DNA from: Clostridiales bacterium
GTDB taxonomy: Bacteria; Bacillota; Clostridia; Oscillospirales; Butyricicoccaceae
NCBI GenBank assembly: GCA_019418305.1
Contig: DYCA01000006.1
Location: 8,473-71,913, forward strand
Length of the DNA stretch: 63,441 nt
Direction of reading: 5' to 3'
In this document: positions 24,928-32,487 of the stretch, piece after piece
How positions within the stretch are numbered: position 1 is the first letter of the stretch
Layout of the letters: each line of letters begins with the position of its first letter
Made by a program: the position numbers and the translations under genes
Notes under the pieces: model-generated
The model's input: only the letters and a program-made list of their open reading frames with translations
Told to the model about the DNA's origin: nothing
Databases searched by the model: none

Positions 24928-27117
24928 TCAGCCGTTTGCCTGCACGCTCATGCGGCGCAGGTCCGCTGTGTCATCCGCTGCTGCCGGCTTGCGGAACAGC
25001 AGATAAATCATCAGCGCCAGCACCAGAACCGCCGCCACCGTACCGAGGCCGAACGTGACCTCGCCAGTGAACAGACCGCCGAACTGATAGACCATCAGCG
25101 CCACGCAGTACGCAAACACGCACATATAGCCGATGGCAAACGCCGTCCACTTGGCGTTGTTCATCTCGCGTTTGATGGCGCCCATCGCTGCAAAGCACGG
25201 CGCGCACAGCAGGTTAAAGCACATGAACGAGAACGCGCTGACCGTGGTGAAGGAAGCCGCAAGCAGACTCCAAATCTCCGCGCCGTCCTCCGCCACCTCG
25301 GCAAAGCCGTAAATCTGACCGAAGGTAGCGACCACATTCTCCTTGGCAATCAGGCCGGTGACCGACGCGACCGCATTCTGCCAGTTGCCCCAGCCGAGCG
25401 GCGCAAACAGCGGTGCAATCGCACTGCCGATGGCGGCAAGCACACTGTTGTTGATGTCGGAAACCGCGCCGAACGCGCCGTTTTCCCAGCCATACGTCTG
25501 CAAAAACCACAGCACCACCGTGCTGAGCAGAATGACCGTGCCGGCCTTTTTGATGAACGACCAGCCGCGTTCTCCCATCGAGCGGAGTACGTTGCGCGCC
25601 GTCGGGGTGTGATAGCTTGGCAGCTCCATCACAAACGGCGCCGGCTCGCCCGCGAACATCCGGAACTTCTTGAGCATGATACCGGACAGGATAATCGCCA
25701 TCACGCCGATGAAGTAGGCCGCGAAGGCCACCCACCCCGCGTTGTCGAAAATCGCGCCCGCAATCAGCGCGATAATCGGCAGCTTGGCACTGCACGGAAT
25801 AAAGGTTGTGGTCATGATGGTCATGCGGCGGTCGCGCTCCTGCTCAATCGTGCGCGAGGCCATGATGCCCGGCACGCCGCAGCCCGTGCCAATCAGCATC
25901 GGGATAAAGCTCTTGCCCGACAGGCCGAACTTGCGGAAAATACGGTCCATGATGAAGGCCACGCGCGCCATATAGCCGCAGTCCTCCAGAATGGCGAGGA
26001 ACAGGAACAGCACCAGAATTTGCGGCACAAAGCCCAGCACCGCGCCGACACCGGCCACAATGCCGTCCATAATCAGGCTGTACAGCCAGTCCGCGATACC
26101 AAGACCGCTCAGCGCGCCGCCCAGAATGGTCGGAATGCCCGGAATCCATGCGCCGAACAGCTCCCAGCCCTCGCCGAACACGCCGTCGTTGGCCCAGTCG
26201 GTCAGCGCTTTGCCGACCGTGGTGACCGAAACATAATACACAACGAACATCACCAGCGCGAAAATCGGCAGCGCCAGAATGCGATTGGTCACGATGCGGT
26301 CAATCTTGTCGGATACCGTCATGCCGCTTTTCTGCTTTTTCACACAGGGCTTCACCACTTCCGCGATATACTGATAGCGCGCATCAGTGATGATGGATTC
26401 CGCGTCGTCGTCCAACTCGTCCTCGACCGCAGTGATGATGCCTTCCAGCTTTTCCAGCGTGTCTTTTCCGAAACGGAAACGCGCAAGCACCTTTTCGTCG
26501 CGCTCAAACAGCTTGACCGCGAACCAGCGGCGCTGGTCCTCCTCGGTCACGTCCGCGATGAGAGACGCAATCTGGCCGATTGCCTGCTCGATGGCATCGG
26601 AAAACGCAGGTGCTGCGGGTTTCGCGCCCGACTTCGCGGCATGCTTTGCCGCCTCTACCAGCTCCTTGGTGCCCTTGCCCTTAAGCGCGGTCGTTTGGAC
26701 CACGGGCACGCCCAGCTTTGCAGACAGCTTTTCCGTGTCAATCACATCGCCGCGCTTTTCTGCAATATCCATCATATTGAGTGCCACAACGACCGGAATA
26801 CCCATTTCCAGCAGCTGCGTGGTCAGATACAGGTTGCGCTCGATGTTGGCCGCGTCCACCAGATTGAGGATCGCGTCCGGCTTTTCATGCACCAGATAAT
26901 CGCGGGTGATAACCTCCTCAAGCGTATACGGGGAAAGCGAGTAAATGCCCGGCAGGTCGGTGATGGAAACTTGCTTATCCGCTTTGTAGCGGCCCTCTTT
27001 TTTCTCCACGGTAACGCCCGGCCAGTTGCCAACATATTGCGTCGAACCGGTCAGGTCGTTGAACATCGTGGTCTTGCCGCAGTTCGGATTGCCGGCAAGC
27101 GCCAAACGAATCGACAT
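24928..27117 (-). CDS. feoB: Ferrous iron transporter FeoB
   Basis: A 729-residue ferrous iron permease of the cytoplasmic membrane. The N-terminal G-domain shows G1 GNPNCGKTT, the NWPGVTVEKKEG switch, G3 DLPGIYSLSP and NMMD (G4). The membrane part carries two Gate-type segments, GTGCGVPGIMASRTIEQERD and CFNLLCAPCFAAMGAIKREM, with the conserved cysteines. ATG 27117 follows AAAGGGG. It follows two feoA genes and precedes the Cys-rich peptide. A GTTAGC-type palindrome lies between feoA and feoB. Confidence 0.96.
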   Translation of the reverse strand: MSIRLALAGNPNCGKTTMFNDLTGSTQYVGNWPGVTVEKKEGRYKADKQVSITDLPGIYSLSPYTLEEVITRDYLVHEKPDAILNLVDAANIERNLYLTTQLLEMGIPVVVALNMMDIAEKRGDVIDTEKLSAKLGVPVVQTTALKGKGTKELVEAAKHAAKSGAKPAAPAFSDAIEQAIGQIASLIADVTEEDQRRWFAVKLFERDEKVLARFRFGKDTLEKLEGIITAVEDELDDDAESIITDARYQYIAEVVKPCVKKQKSGMTVSDKIDRIVTNRILALPIFALVMFVVYYVSVTTVGKALTDWANDGVFGEGWELFGAWIPGIPTILGGALSGLGIADWLYSLIMDGIVAGVGAVLGFVPQILVLFLFLAILEDCGYMARVAFIMDRIFRKFGLSGKSFIPMLIGTGCGVPGIMASRTIEQERDRRMTIMTTTFIPCSAKLPIIALIAGAIFDNAGWVAFAAYFIGVMAIILSGIMLKKFRMFAGEPAPFVMELPSYHTPTARNVLRSMGERGWSFIKKAGTVILLSTVVLWFLQTYGWENGAFGAVSDINNSVLAAIGSAIAPLFAPLGWGNWQNAVASVTGLIAKENVVATFGQIYGFAEVAEDGAEIWSLLAASFTTVSAFSFMCFNLLCAPCFAAMGAIKREMNNAKWTAFAIGYMCVFAYCVALMVYQFGGLFTGEVTFGLGTVAAVLVLALMIYLLFRKPAAADDTADLRRMSVQANG

Positions 27118-27136
27118 GTTGTTGCCCCTTTCTCGA

Positions 27137-27152
27137 ATTAGCTTCCGCTAAC
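27137..27152. promoter_or_regulatory. Iron-box-like palindrome between feoA and feoB
   Basis: ATTAGCTTCCGCTAAC, arms TTAGC/GCTAA with a 4-base centre, 20 bases upstream of the feoB start. It matches the sites before the other iron genes of this window. Confidence 0.55.
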
Positions 27153-27192
27153 TCCTGTGTAAAAAAATTTGGTTTGCTTCACGCGAATTGGT

Positions 27193-27414
27193 TTACTCCA
27201 CCAGAATTTTTTCCGCGTCCGCCTTGCGCAGCGAAAGCTCATAGCCGCGCACGGTCACTTCAATCGGGTCGCCCAGCGGCGCGACCTTGCGCACAAATAC
27301 TTCCGCGCCGCGCGTGATGCCCATATCCATGATACGGCGGCGGGTTGCGCCTTCGCCCTCAACCCGGCGCACGGTCACGGTTTTGCCGCAGGGTGTGTTT
27401 CTCAGATTGCCCAT
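27193..27414 (-). CDS. feoA: FeoA (proximal copy)
   Basis: A 73-residue SH3-like FeoA protein: GKTVTVRRVEGEGATRRRIM, then DMGITRGAEVFVRKVAPLGD and a C-terminal RGYELSLRKADAEKI strand. FeoA interacts with FeoB on the cytoplasmic side. ATG 27414 follows AAGGGGG. It lies between the other feoA and feoB; two separate feoA genes before feoB are common in Clostridia. Confidence 0.92.
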   Translation of the reverse strand: MGNLRNTPCGKTVTVRRVEGEGATRRRIMDMGITRGAEVFVRKVAPLGDPIEVTVRGYELSLRKADAEKILVE

Positions 27415-27428
27415 TGCTTTTTCCCCCT

Positions 27429-27638
27429 TTACACCATGATGCGCGAGGCCATCTGCTGTGAGATTGCAACGCGCGTATCTTTCACCGATACGATAAGATT
27501 ACCCGCAAGCGAAGAAACGACCGAAACCGACGCTCCCTCGACAAAGCCGAGGTTTTGCAGGAACCGTCTGGTCTGGTCCTTTCCCCGTATCGCCTTGATG
27601 GTGGCCGGTACGCCGGTGTCTGCCAAAGTCAGCGGCAT
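27429..27638 (-). CDS. feoA: FeoA (distal copy, first gene of the operon)
   Basis: A 69-residue FeoA-like protein: TGVPATIKAIRGKDQTRRFL, LGFVEGASVSVVSSLAGNL and VSVKDTRVAISQQMASRIMV. ATG 27638 is used because AAAGGAGAGG lies upstream; the longer frame to 27671 would include that site. It is the first gene after the iron-box promoter and probably co-transcribed with the second feoA and feoB. Confidence 0.88.
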   Translation of the reverse strand: MPLTLADTGVPATIKAIRGKDQTRRFLQNLGFVEGASVSVVSSLAGNLIVSVKDTRVAISQQMASRIMV

Positions 27639-27687
27639 GATAGCGATCCTCTCCTTTCCGATGCGGTTCATACTTCAAAAGACGCGA

Positions 27688-27747
27688 GTTAGCACTTTCT
27701 AACTCCCATTGCATTTGCAGTTTACCACTGCTAACTCAAATTGTCAA
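27688..27747 (-). promoter_or_regulatory. feo promoter with two iron-box-like operators
   Basis: Minus-strand TTGACA (27742-27747), 17 bases, TAAACT (27719-27724). An imperfect palindrome, GTTTACCACTGCTAAC (27720-27735), covers the -10 and spacer, and GTTAGCACTTTCTAAC (27688-27703) lies just downstream. Both fit the consensus GTTAGCnnnnGCTAAC. Confidence 0.7.
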
Positions 27748-27789
27748 GCAGGGACTTTTAAGTTTGTCAAAACTAACCAACGCTCCATA

Positions 27790-27805
27790 GTTAGCAAGTG
27801 CTAAT
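27790..27805. promoter_or_regulatory. Upstream iron-box-like palindrome
   Basis: GTTAGCAAGTGCTAAT; perfect TTAGCA/TGCTAA arms. It lies 43 bases upstream of the feo -35 element and belongs to the same operator family. Confidence 0.6.
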
Positions 27806-27832
27806 TTCTCTGTTTCTCCCATACAAGGAGGA

Positions 27833-28167
27833 AGCCCACGGCTGTTGTTCCGGACAGCCGCGGGCTCATGTTGCAGGATACCGTGCGGTATCCCCTTTGG
27901 GGTTTCCCCCGGGACAAGAAAGGATATTTGTATCATAACCGTCGCCGTCGCGGCGGGTATGACCGGAATAATTTCGTTTGAAGCGTACAGCTTCAAACGA
28001 GAGGGATTTGTCGCGCAGTGCGCGAACAAATCCAACCATCAATGATTGCGCGCCGCAAGCGGCACACGCCATTGATGCCTTGTATAAAAAATGTGGCAAA
28101 GCACACACTTTTTATGATTTTCTGCAAAAAATCGCAGAAAATCTATCGAATGGCGCGCGATGCGCGC
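27833..28167. repeat. Train of about nine consecutive hairpins
   Basis: The 544-bp gap 27639-28182 contains, after the feo promoter region, almost nothing but inverted repeats: 27833-27866 (13-bp arms, one mismatch), GGATACCG/CGGTATCC (27876-27893), TCGTTTGAAGC/GCTTCAAACGA (27974-28000), GGATTTGTCGCGC with GCGCG and ACAAATCC (28004-28033), CATCAATG/CATTGATG with inner GCCGC/GCGGC (28037-28077), an ATAAAAA/TTTTTAT hairpin (28083-28114), GATTTTCTGC/GCAGAAAATC (28116-28143) and GCGCGC/GCGCGC (28153-28167). No gene is seen. It lies downstream of the flavodoxin gene and upstream of feo. Confidence 0.8.
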
Positions 28168-28182
28168 AGGATAAGGTCGAGT

Positions 28183-28614
28183 TTAATAGGCGGCGAAGCC
28201 CTTGCCGAACTCACGGCACTGGTCAAGCACAGCCTCGTCCGGCGTCTCATGCGCCATCAGGCCCTCGTCGGTATAGACGTTCGCATTTGCGTCATCCGCG
28301 CGCTGTACCCAGTCGCGCATCCACTGACCGTCGCCCCAGCCGTACGAGCCGAACAGCGCCACCTTGCGGCCGCCCAGCTTGCCCTCCAGCTCGGTGAAGA
28401 ACGGGTCGAATTCCGCCTCTTCCAGCACTTCCGCGCCCATTGCCGGGCAACCGAGCGCCAGCTTATCATATTTGGCAGCGTCGGCAGCACTCACCTCCGC
28501 CACGTTCATCAAATCGCACTCCAGACCGCCCGCGCGGATGCCGTCGGCAATGGCGCTTGCCATTTGCTCGGTGTTGCCGGTCTGGCTCCAGAAAATTACT
28601 GCTGCCTTGCTCAT
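28183..28614 (-). CDS. Flavodoxin
   Basis: A 143-residue flavodoxin, an FMN electron carrier that replaces ferredoxin when iron is scarce. The phosphate loop is WSQTGNTEQMA near residues 9-19. The FMN-shielding segments are LGCPAMGAEVLEE and FGSYGWGDGQWMRDW. ATG 28614 follows AGGAGG at ten bases. It is downstream of the DUF3793 gene and the iron-box promoter, which fits iron-starvation control. Confidence 0.93.
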   Translation of the reverse strand: MSKAAVIFWSQTGNTEQMASAIADGIRAGGLECDLMNVAEVSAADAAKYDKLALGCPAMGAEVLEEAEFDPFFTELEGKLGGRKVALFGSYGWGDGQWMRDWVQRADDANANVYTDEGLMAHETPDEAVLDQCREFGKGFAAY

Positions 28615-28662
28615 ATGGTTCAAACCTCCTAAAATAGATAATGATGATAAAAGATAAACGCT

Positions 28663-29226
28663 TTATGCCGCAGCGAACACTTCCAGCAGGGTTTCTCCCT
28701 GTTCTACACGTGTTTTCACTGCATGGCACACCCGCGATAAGCGGTCAAACAAACGGGATGCGGCTTCCGCATCGCCGTAGACCTTCCAATAGCCGCACAG
28801 CTTGCAGCCGCGGCCCTCGTTGCGGATAAAGCCCACAACATCCTCGATTGGATAGCCCAGAAACAGCCCGATTTCATGTGGAAATCCCGGCTGCGCGGCA
28901 ATCCGTCGCCGCAGGCCGTCCAGCAGAGTATTGAGCGGCGCACCGGTCGGATAGCCAAACTTTGTCAGCACCCGCTGCACCCGCGCATCCGCCATGCGCT
29001 GTTCCAACTGCTTTTTGTGATACACCAGCAGCAGAAAGCGTCCGCGGCAGGCGCAAAGGATTTCAAACCGGATGCCGCGCGCGGCAAATGCCGTCTGATA
29101 GATATGTAGCTGCTGCGGCAGATTGGGATACTGCATACGGTCGCAGGATACCAGGCTCGCAGGCTTGATGCCGGCGAGAGTCGGCGAACAATAGGCCGCC
29201 AGCAGGTAATCGAGCTGATGATTCAT
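28663..29226 (-). CDS. DUF3793 family protein
   Basis: A 187-residue cytosolic protein of the DUF3793 family, recognised by HEIGLFLGYPIEDVVGFI and CKLCGYWKVYGDAEAA near the C-terminus and SPTLAGIKPASLVSC near the N-terminus. Its function is not established; the family is often linked to flavodoxin and Feo genes in Clostridia. ATG 29226 follows GGAGGAG. The two iron-box palindromes and promoter at 29421-29473 control it, and the flavodoxin gene follows 48 bases after its stop. Confidence 0.88.
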   Translation of the reverse strand: MNHQLDYLLAAYCSPTLAGIKPASLVSCDRMQYPNLPQQLHIYQTAFAARGIRFEILCACRGRFLLLVYHKKQLEQRMADARVQRVLTKFGYPTGAPLNTLLDGLRRRIAAQPGFPHEIGLFLGYPIEDVVGFIRNEGRGCKLCGYWKVYGDAEAASRLFDRLSRVCHAVKTRVEQGETLLEVFAAA

Positions 29227-29420
29227 GCGCAAACGCTCCTCCCGTGTCCTCCGCTCCGCCTCTTTCCTGACCGGCGAGCGCAGCCGCGGTTAGCCATACG
29301 GCCGCGCCCGTCTTTTCGGTCATTTCTGTTCGAATGATGCGCAAAATGCTGAGGAAGCTGTGTATGTGTTACCGGAGCTGTCCCGTTCCGCGTGGACGGT
29401 TCCGGTCGGTCTGCCTATCA

Positions 29421-29473
29421 GTAAGCCTCGGCTAACCTGTATATAAGTTAGCATATGCTAACCAATATGTCAA
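29421..29473 (-). promoter_or_regulatory. Promoter of DUF3793-flavodoxin with two iron boxes
   Basis: Minus-strand TTGACA (29468-29473), 17 bases, TAACTT (29445-29450). The perfect palindrome GTTAGCATATGCTAAC (29447-29462) fills the spacer; a second, imperfect one, GTAAGCCTCGGCTAAC (29421-29436), lies 26 bases downstream. The leader to 29226 is about 200 bases with no other feature seen. Confidence 0.75.
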
Positions 29474-29512
29474 GCGTTTTTTTGGAATTTTTTCTGCGCT
29501 GTCGCCAAATAA

Positions 29513-29551
29513 AAAAAGACCGCCGAAAAACCATGTTTTTCAGCAGTCTTT
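29513..29551 (-). terminator. Terminator of the ABC transporter genes
   Basis: AAGAC..GAAAAA/TTTTTC..GTCTT stem around CCATG, 30 bases past the ATPase stop on the minus strand. Confidence 0.65.
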
Positions 29552-29582
29552 TGCTGTCGATATGACACGCCTGCACGCGCCG

Positions 29583-30362
29583 TTATTCGCTGAGCAGCAT
29601 GCGGTCGTTTTCGATGTTGAACTTCTCGAGCAGCTCACGCACGGTGAGGTTTTTCTTCTCCTCGCCGCGGATATCCACCACCACGCGGCCCGCGTCCATC
29701 ATAATCAGACGGTTGCCGTACTGAATGGCGTTTTTCATGTTGTGCGTGACCATGAGCGTGGTCAGATTATCGCGCGCGACAATCTCCTCGGTCAGCTGCA
29801 GCACCTTGTCGGCCGTTTTGGGGTCGAGCGCGGCGGTATGCTCGTCCAGCAGCAGCAGGTCGGGCTTTTGCAACGTCGCCATCAGCAGCGTCAGCGCCTG
29901 CCGCTGACCGCCGGACAGCAGACCGACCTTGCTGGTCATGCGATCCTCCAGACCAAGGCCGAGGGTCGCGAGCTTTTCCCGATAAATCTTGCGCTCTTCG
30001 TTGGTAATGCCGTAGCTCAAGCCGCGCCGCTTGCCGCGGCGATAGGCGAGCGCGAGGTTTTCCTCAATGCCCATGGTGGCGGCCGTGCCCATCATCGGGT
30101 CCTGAAACACGCGGCCGAGAAAACGTGCGCGCTTATGCTCGGGCAGACCGGTCAAGTTGAAGCCGTTGAGCCGAATCAGTCCGGCGTCCACCGGAAACAC
30201 ACCTGCAATCAGGTTGAGCGTGGTGGACTTGCCCGCGCCATTGCCGCCGATGACCGTAACGAAATCGCCGTTTTCCAGCGTCAGGTCAAGGCCGTCAATC
30301 GCACGCTTTTCGTTGACTGTGCCTGCGTTAAACGTCTTATAAATGCCCTTCAGTTCAAGCAT
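29583..30362 (-). CDS. ABC transporter ATPase (TrpZ/COG1101 type)
   Basis: A 259-residue ABC ATPase. Walker A is GGNGAGKSTTLNLIAG near residue 41, the Q-loop is RVFQDPMMGTAATMGIEENL, the signature is LLSGGQRQALTLLMATL, Walker B is LLLLDEHTAALDP and the H-loop is VTHNMKNAIQYGNRLIMM. The histidine after the Walker B glutamate (DEHTAALDP) is typical of the TrpXYZ-like subfamily. ATG 30362 overlaps the end of the permease gene by eight bases, so the two are translationally coupled. It energises uptake of a small organic solute, in related systems tryptophan or other amino acids. Confidence 0.9.
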   Translation of the reverse strand: MLELKGIYKTFNAGTVNEKRAIDGLDLTLENGDFVTVIGGNGAGKSTTLNLIAGVFPVDAGLIRLNGFNLTGLPEHKRARFLGRVFQDPMMGTAATMGIEENLALAYRRGKRRGLSYGITNEERKIYREKLATLGLGLEDRMTSKVGLLSGGQRQALTLLMATLQKPDLLLLDEHTAALDPKTADKVLQLTEEIVARDNLTTLMVTHNMKNAIQYGNRLIMMDAGRVVVDIRGEEKKNLTVRELLEKFNIENDRMLLSE

Positions 30363-31311
30363 TGTCCTCGCCTCCCTTCGCATCAGCGCTTGCCTTGGCG
30401 ATTGCCTTGCCCGCGCCCTTGAAATACTTGCCCTTCCAGTAGGGGATGGCAAGGAAGATGGCCACAACCGCTGCGGTAATCAGCTTGAGGTCGTTGGTAT
30501 CCAGACCGAGCGTAAGCACGAGCTGAATGACGATGTAGTAAATCACCGCACCCAACGCAACCGACAGCAGCTTGAGCGCAAAGTTGCGGAAAATGCGGCT
30601 GAACAGCACTTCGCCGATGATGACCGCCGCCAGACCGATGACAATCGCACCGCGGCCCGCGTTTACGTCGGCAAAGCCCTGATACTGGCAGTACAGCGCG
30701 CTCGACAGCGCGACGATGCCGTTGGAAATCATCAGGCCGAGCACCTTGTTGAAGTCAACATTGATGCCCTGCGCGCGGCTCATGTTCGGGTTTGCGCCGG
30801 TCGCACGAATCGAGCAGCCGAGCGAGGTACCGAAGAACCAGTACAGCACCGCAATGACGATGATACCGAATACTGCTGCGACAAAAATCGGGTTTTCCAG
30901 CGTCACCTTTTTGACGTTGCGCAGCGATACCAGCAAATCATAGTTATCCGGATTGATGGCCATATTTGCCTTTTTGCCCATGATGCGCAGATTGATGGAA
31001 AACAGCGCAAGCTGCGTCAAAATACCGGCGAGGATGGCCGGAATACCCATGAAGGTATGCAACACGCCGGTAATCAAGCCCGCGAGCATACCCGCAAGGA
31101 ACGCGCACAGCAGCGCCACCCAGACGTTAACGCCGTTCGTCATCAGCACGATGCACACTGCGCCGCCCGTGGCCATCGTGCCGTCTACGGTCAAATCAGC
31201 CAGGTCGAGCACCTTGAAGGTGATGTACACACCGATCGCCATTAGGCCCCAAATCAGGCCCTGTGCCACCGCGCCGGGCAGCGCGGCCAGCAGGTTGGAG
31301 AAAAAATCCAC
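30355..31311 (-). CDS. ABC transporter permease (TrpY/COG4120 type)
   Basis: A 318-residue permease with about nine membrane segments. Markers are PGAVAQGLIWGLMAIGVYIT near the N-terminus, LADLTVDGTMATGG, RATGANPNMSRAQGINVD and GRGAIVIGLAAVIIGEVLF. GTG 31311 is preferred: GGGGG lies eight bases upstream; an ATG at 31335 would add eight residues but has no site. Its ATPase partner follows. The periplasmic-type binding protein normally encoded directly upstream is missing; the conjugative element begins within about 200 bases. Confidence 0.88.
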   Translation of the reverse strand: MDFFSNLLAALPGAVAQGLIWGLMAIGVYITFKVLDLADLTVDGTMATGGAVCIVLMTNGVNVWVALLCAFLAGMLAGLITGVLHTFMGIPAILAGILTQLALFSINLRIMGKKANMAINPDNYDLLVSLRNVKKVTLENPIFVAAVFGIIVIAVLYWFFGTSLGCSIRATGANPNMSRAQGINVDFNKVLGLMISNGIVALSSALYCQYQGFADVNAGRGAIVIGLAAVIIGEVLFSRIFRNFALKLLSVALGAVIYYIVIQLVLTLGLDTNDLKLITAAVVAIFLAIPYWKGKYFKGAGKAIAKASADAKGGEDNA

Positions 31312-31373
31312 TTTCAATGCCCCCAATAATATCATCTGATAAAGTGCGAAAGCACATTCATTAGTATAGCAAA

Positions 31374-31407
31374 AAAAAGCGGAAAAGGAAAGCCCTTTCC
31401 GCTTTTT
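31374..31407. terminator. Bidirectional hairpin at the chromosome-element junction
   Basis: 12-bp perfect stem AAAAAGCGGAAA/TTTCCGCTTTTT with a 10-base loop, 62 bases upstream of the permease start. It may be the old terminator or processing site between a lost or displaced upstream gene and the permease. Confidence 0.7.
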
Positions 31408-31437
31408 GTCTGTTTGATCGAAAGTTGTAATATTAAA

Positions 31438-31473
31438 GGTAACAAGAGGACTTAATCTTGTTACCTCATTTTT
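31438..31473 (+). terminator. Hairpin terminator near the left end of the element
   Basis: GGTAACAAGA/TCTTGTTACC stem, 8-base loop, followed by TCATTTTTTT on the plus strand. Confidence 0.65.
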
Positions 31474-31540
31474 TTGCTCGAAAGAAGCAGAAAAATTGCA
31501 AAACATAACAAAAATCAATTATCGAATGGAGGTGTGTGGC

Positions 31541-31807
31541 ATGATCAAAATCACGCAGAAAGAGCGACAAGTAATCTATCAAATGTGGAAGGATGGCGCA
31601 ACACAGAAAGAGATTGCCGAAGCGATCAAAGTGTCCCCCAGTGCGCTGCGCAGCGAAATGTCAAAGGGCTATACCGGAGAACGCTATATCGGGGGCCGAC
31701 GTGTCTATGACCCTATGCGGGCAGAGTTGTGTTCTGGTCCGATGGGTCGGCCACGCCGAAAGCTTCTTGCTGAGCAGGAAGCGGGTCGTATTTCGCCTCC
31801 GCAATAA
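31541..31807 (+). CDS. Small helix-turn-helix protein
   Basis: An 88-residue protein with an HTH of the type found at the start of IS30-like transposases: KERQVIYQMWKDGATQKEIA, then IKVSPSALRSEMSKGYTGER. The C-terminal part is basic (GRPRRKLLAEQEAG). ATG 31541 follows GGAGG. It is the first gene of the element and precedes an AbrB-type gene by 20 bases. Probably a DNA-binding regulator of the element; no catalytic domain is present. Confidence 0.75.
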   Translation: MIKITQKERQVIYQMWKDGATQKEIAEAIKVSPSALRSEMSKGYTGERYIGGRRVYDPMRAELCSGPMGRPRRKLLAEQEAGRISPPQ

Positions 31808-31827
31808 GGATCAGAAAGGGTGTAAAA

Positions 31828-32094
31828 ATGAAAGCAACCGGTATTATTCGGAAAGTGGACGAATTAGGGCGTATTGTACTGCCAAAAGAATTGCGCGATC
31901 AGCGGGAGTTATTCAACGGAACTCCAGTAGAGGTTTTTGTAGACGGCAAAGATATCATTTTACGCAAGTATACTCCTGGCTGTATGTTTTGTGGCGAAAG
32001 CGATCACTTGCATTCTGTTGATGGGATTTTAATCTGTCCCAATTGCGCGCGAAAGTACGCAAAACAGTTTGCCCAAGTTGCACAAGAAGACTAA
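31828..32094 (+). CDS. AbrB/SpoVT-type regulator with zinc ribbon tail
   Basis: An 88-residue protein. Residues 1-48 are an AbrB/MazE swapped-hairpin DNA-binding domain (TGIIRKVDELGRIVLPKELR, then VEVFVDGKDIILRKY). Residues 52-78 form a Cys4 ribbon, CMFCGESDHL..ILICPNCARK. ATG 31828 follows AGAAAGG. AbrB domains with a zinc tail are common transition-state-like regulators on Clostridial mobile elements. It lies before a conserved hypothetical gene and parA. Confidence 0.88.
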   Translation: MKATGIIRKVDELGRIVLPKELRDQRELFNGTPVEVFVDGKDIILRKYTPGCMFCGESDHLHSVDGILICPNCARKYAKQFAQVAQED

Positions 32095-32124
32095 AACAGC
32101 TTGCATGATAAAGGCGTGACAGCA

Positions 32125-32436
32125 ATGAAAAGCTTAAAGGCAAATAAAACCACTTTGTACAATCTCATGCGGGATATGGCACGGGATTTGGACTGGCTGT
32201 TTATTCCAGCTTTACGCAAGGTGACATTTGAAAAGGCGTATCGCCGACCGAATTTCTTTTTAAGATGGAGAAATGATGACGGAACGCATTCTCAGGCTTT
32301 CTTCTGCGCCTGCCTTGGTTGTGCAACATTAGCCATTGAATTACATGATATGGATGGACAACAACTGCATCGTGTAGTCTACAATCCATCCATCGACAAC
32401 TTAATGAAGCGCGGTATGGTTGAGGACATATCGTGA
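32125..32436 (+). CDS. Hypothetical 103-residue element protein
   Basis: A soluble protein starting MKSLKANKTTLYNLMRDMAR, with FFLRWRNDDGTHSQAFFCAC and LHRVVYNPSIDNLMKRGMVE. It resembles no family I can name. ATG 32125 has AAAGGCG upstream. It lies between the AbrB-like gene and the first GTGTTCC palindrome, in the same direction as parA. Confidence 0.6.
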   Translation: MKSLKANKTTLYNLMRDMARDLDWLFIPALRKVTFEKAYRRPNFFLRWRNDDGTHSQAFFCACLGCATLAIELHDMDGQQLHRVVYNPSIDNLMKRGMVEDIS

Positions 32437-32450
32437 TTCTAACAGACTAT

Positions 32451-32467
32451 GTGTTCCATTGGAACAC
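32451..32467. repeat. parS-like palindrome, copy 1 (upstream of parA)
   Basis: GTGTTCCATTGGAACAC, perfect palindrome about a central T, 21 bases before the parA start and overlapping the likely leader. An intergenic copy of the 19-member family. Confidence 0.85.
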
Positions 32468-32487
32468 GCGACAAGGGGATAATAAAA

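Noticed and set aside
25609..27141. 510-codon open frame antisense to feoB
   Set aside because: It mirrors the GC-rich codon pattern of feoB, is rich in Arg/His and has no ribosome site.
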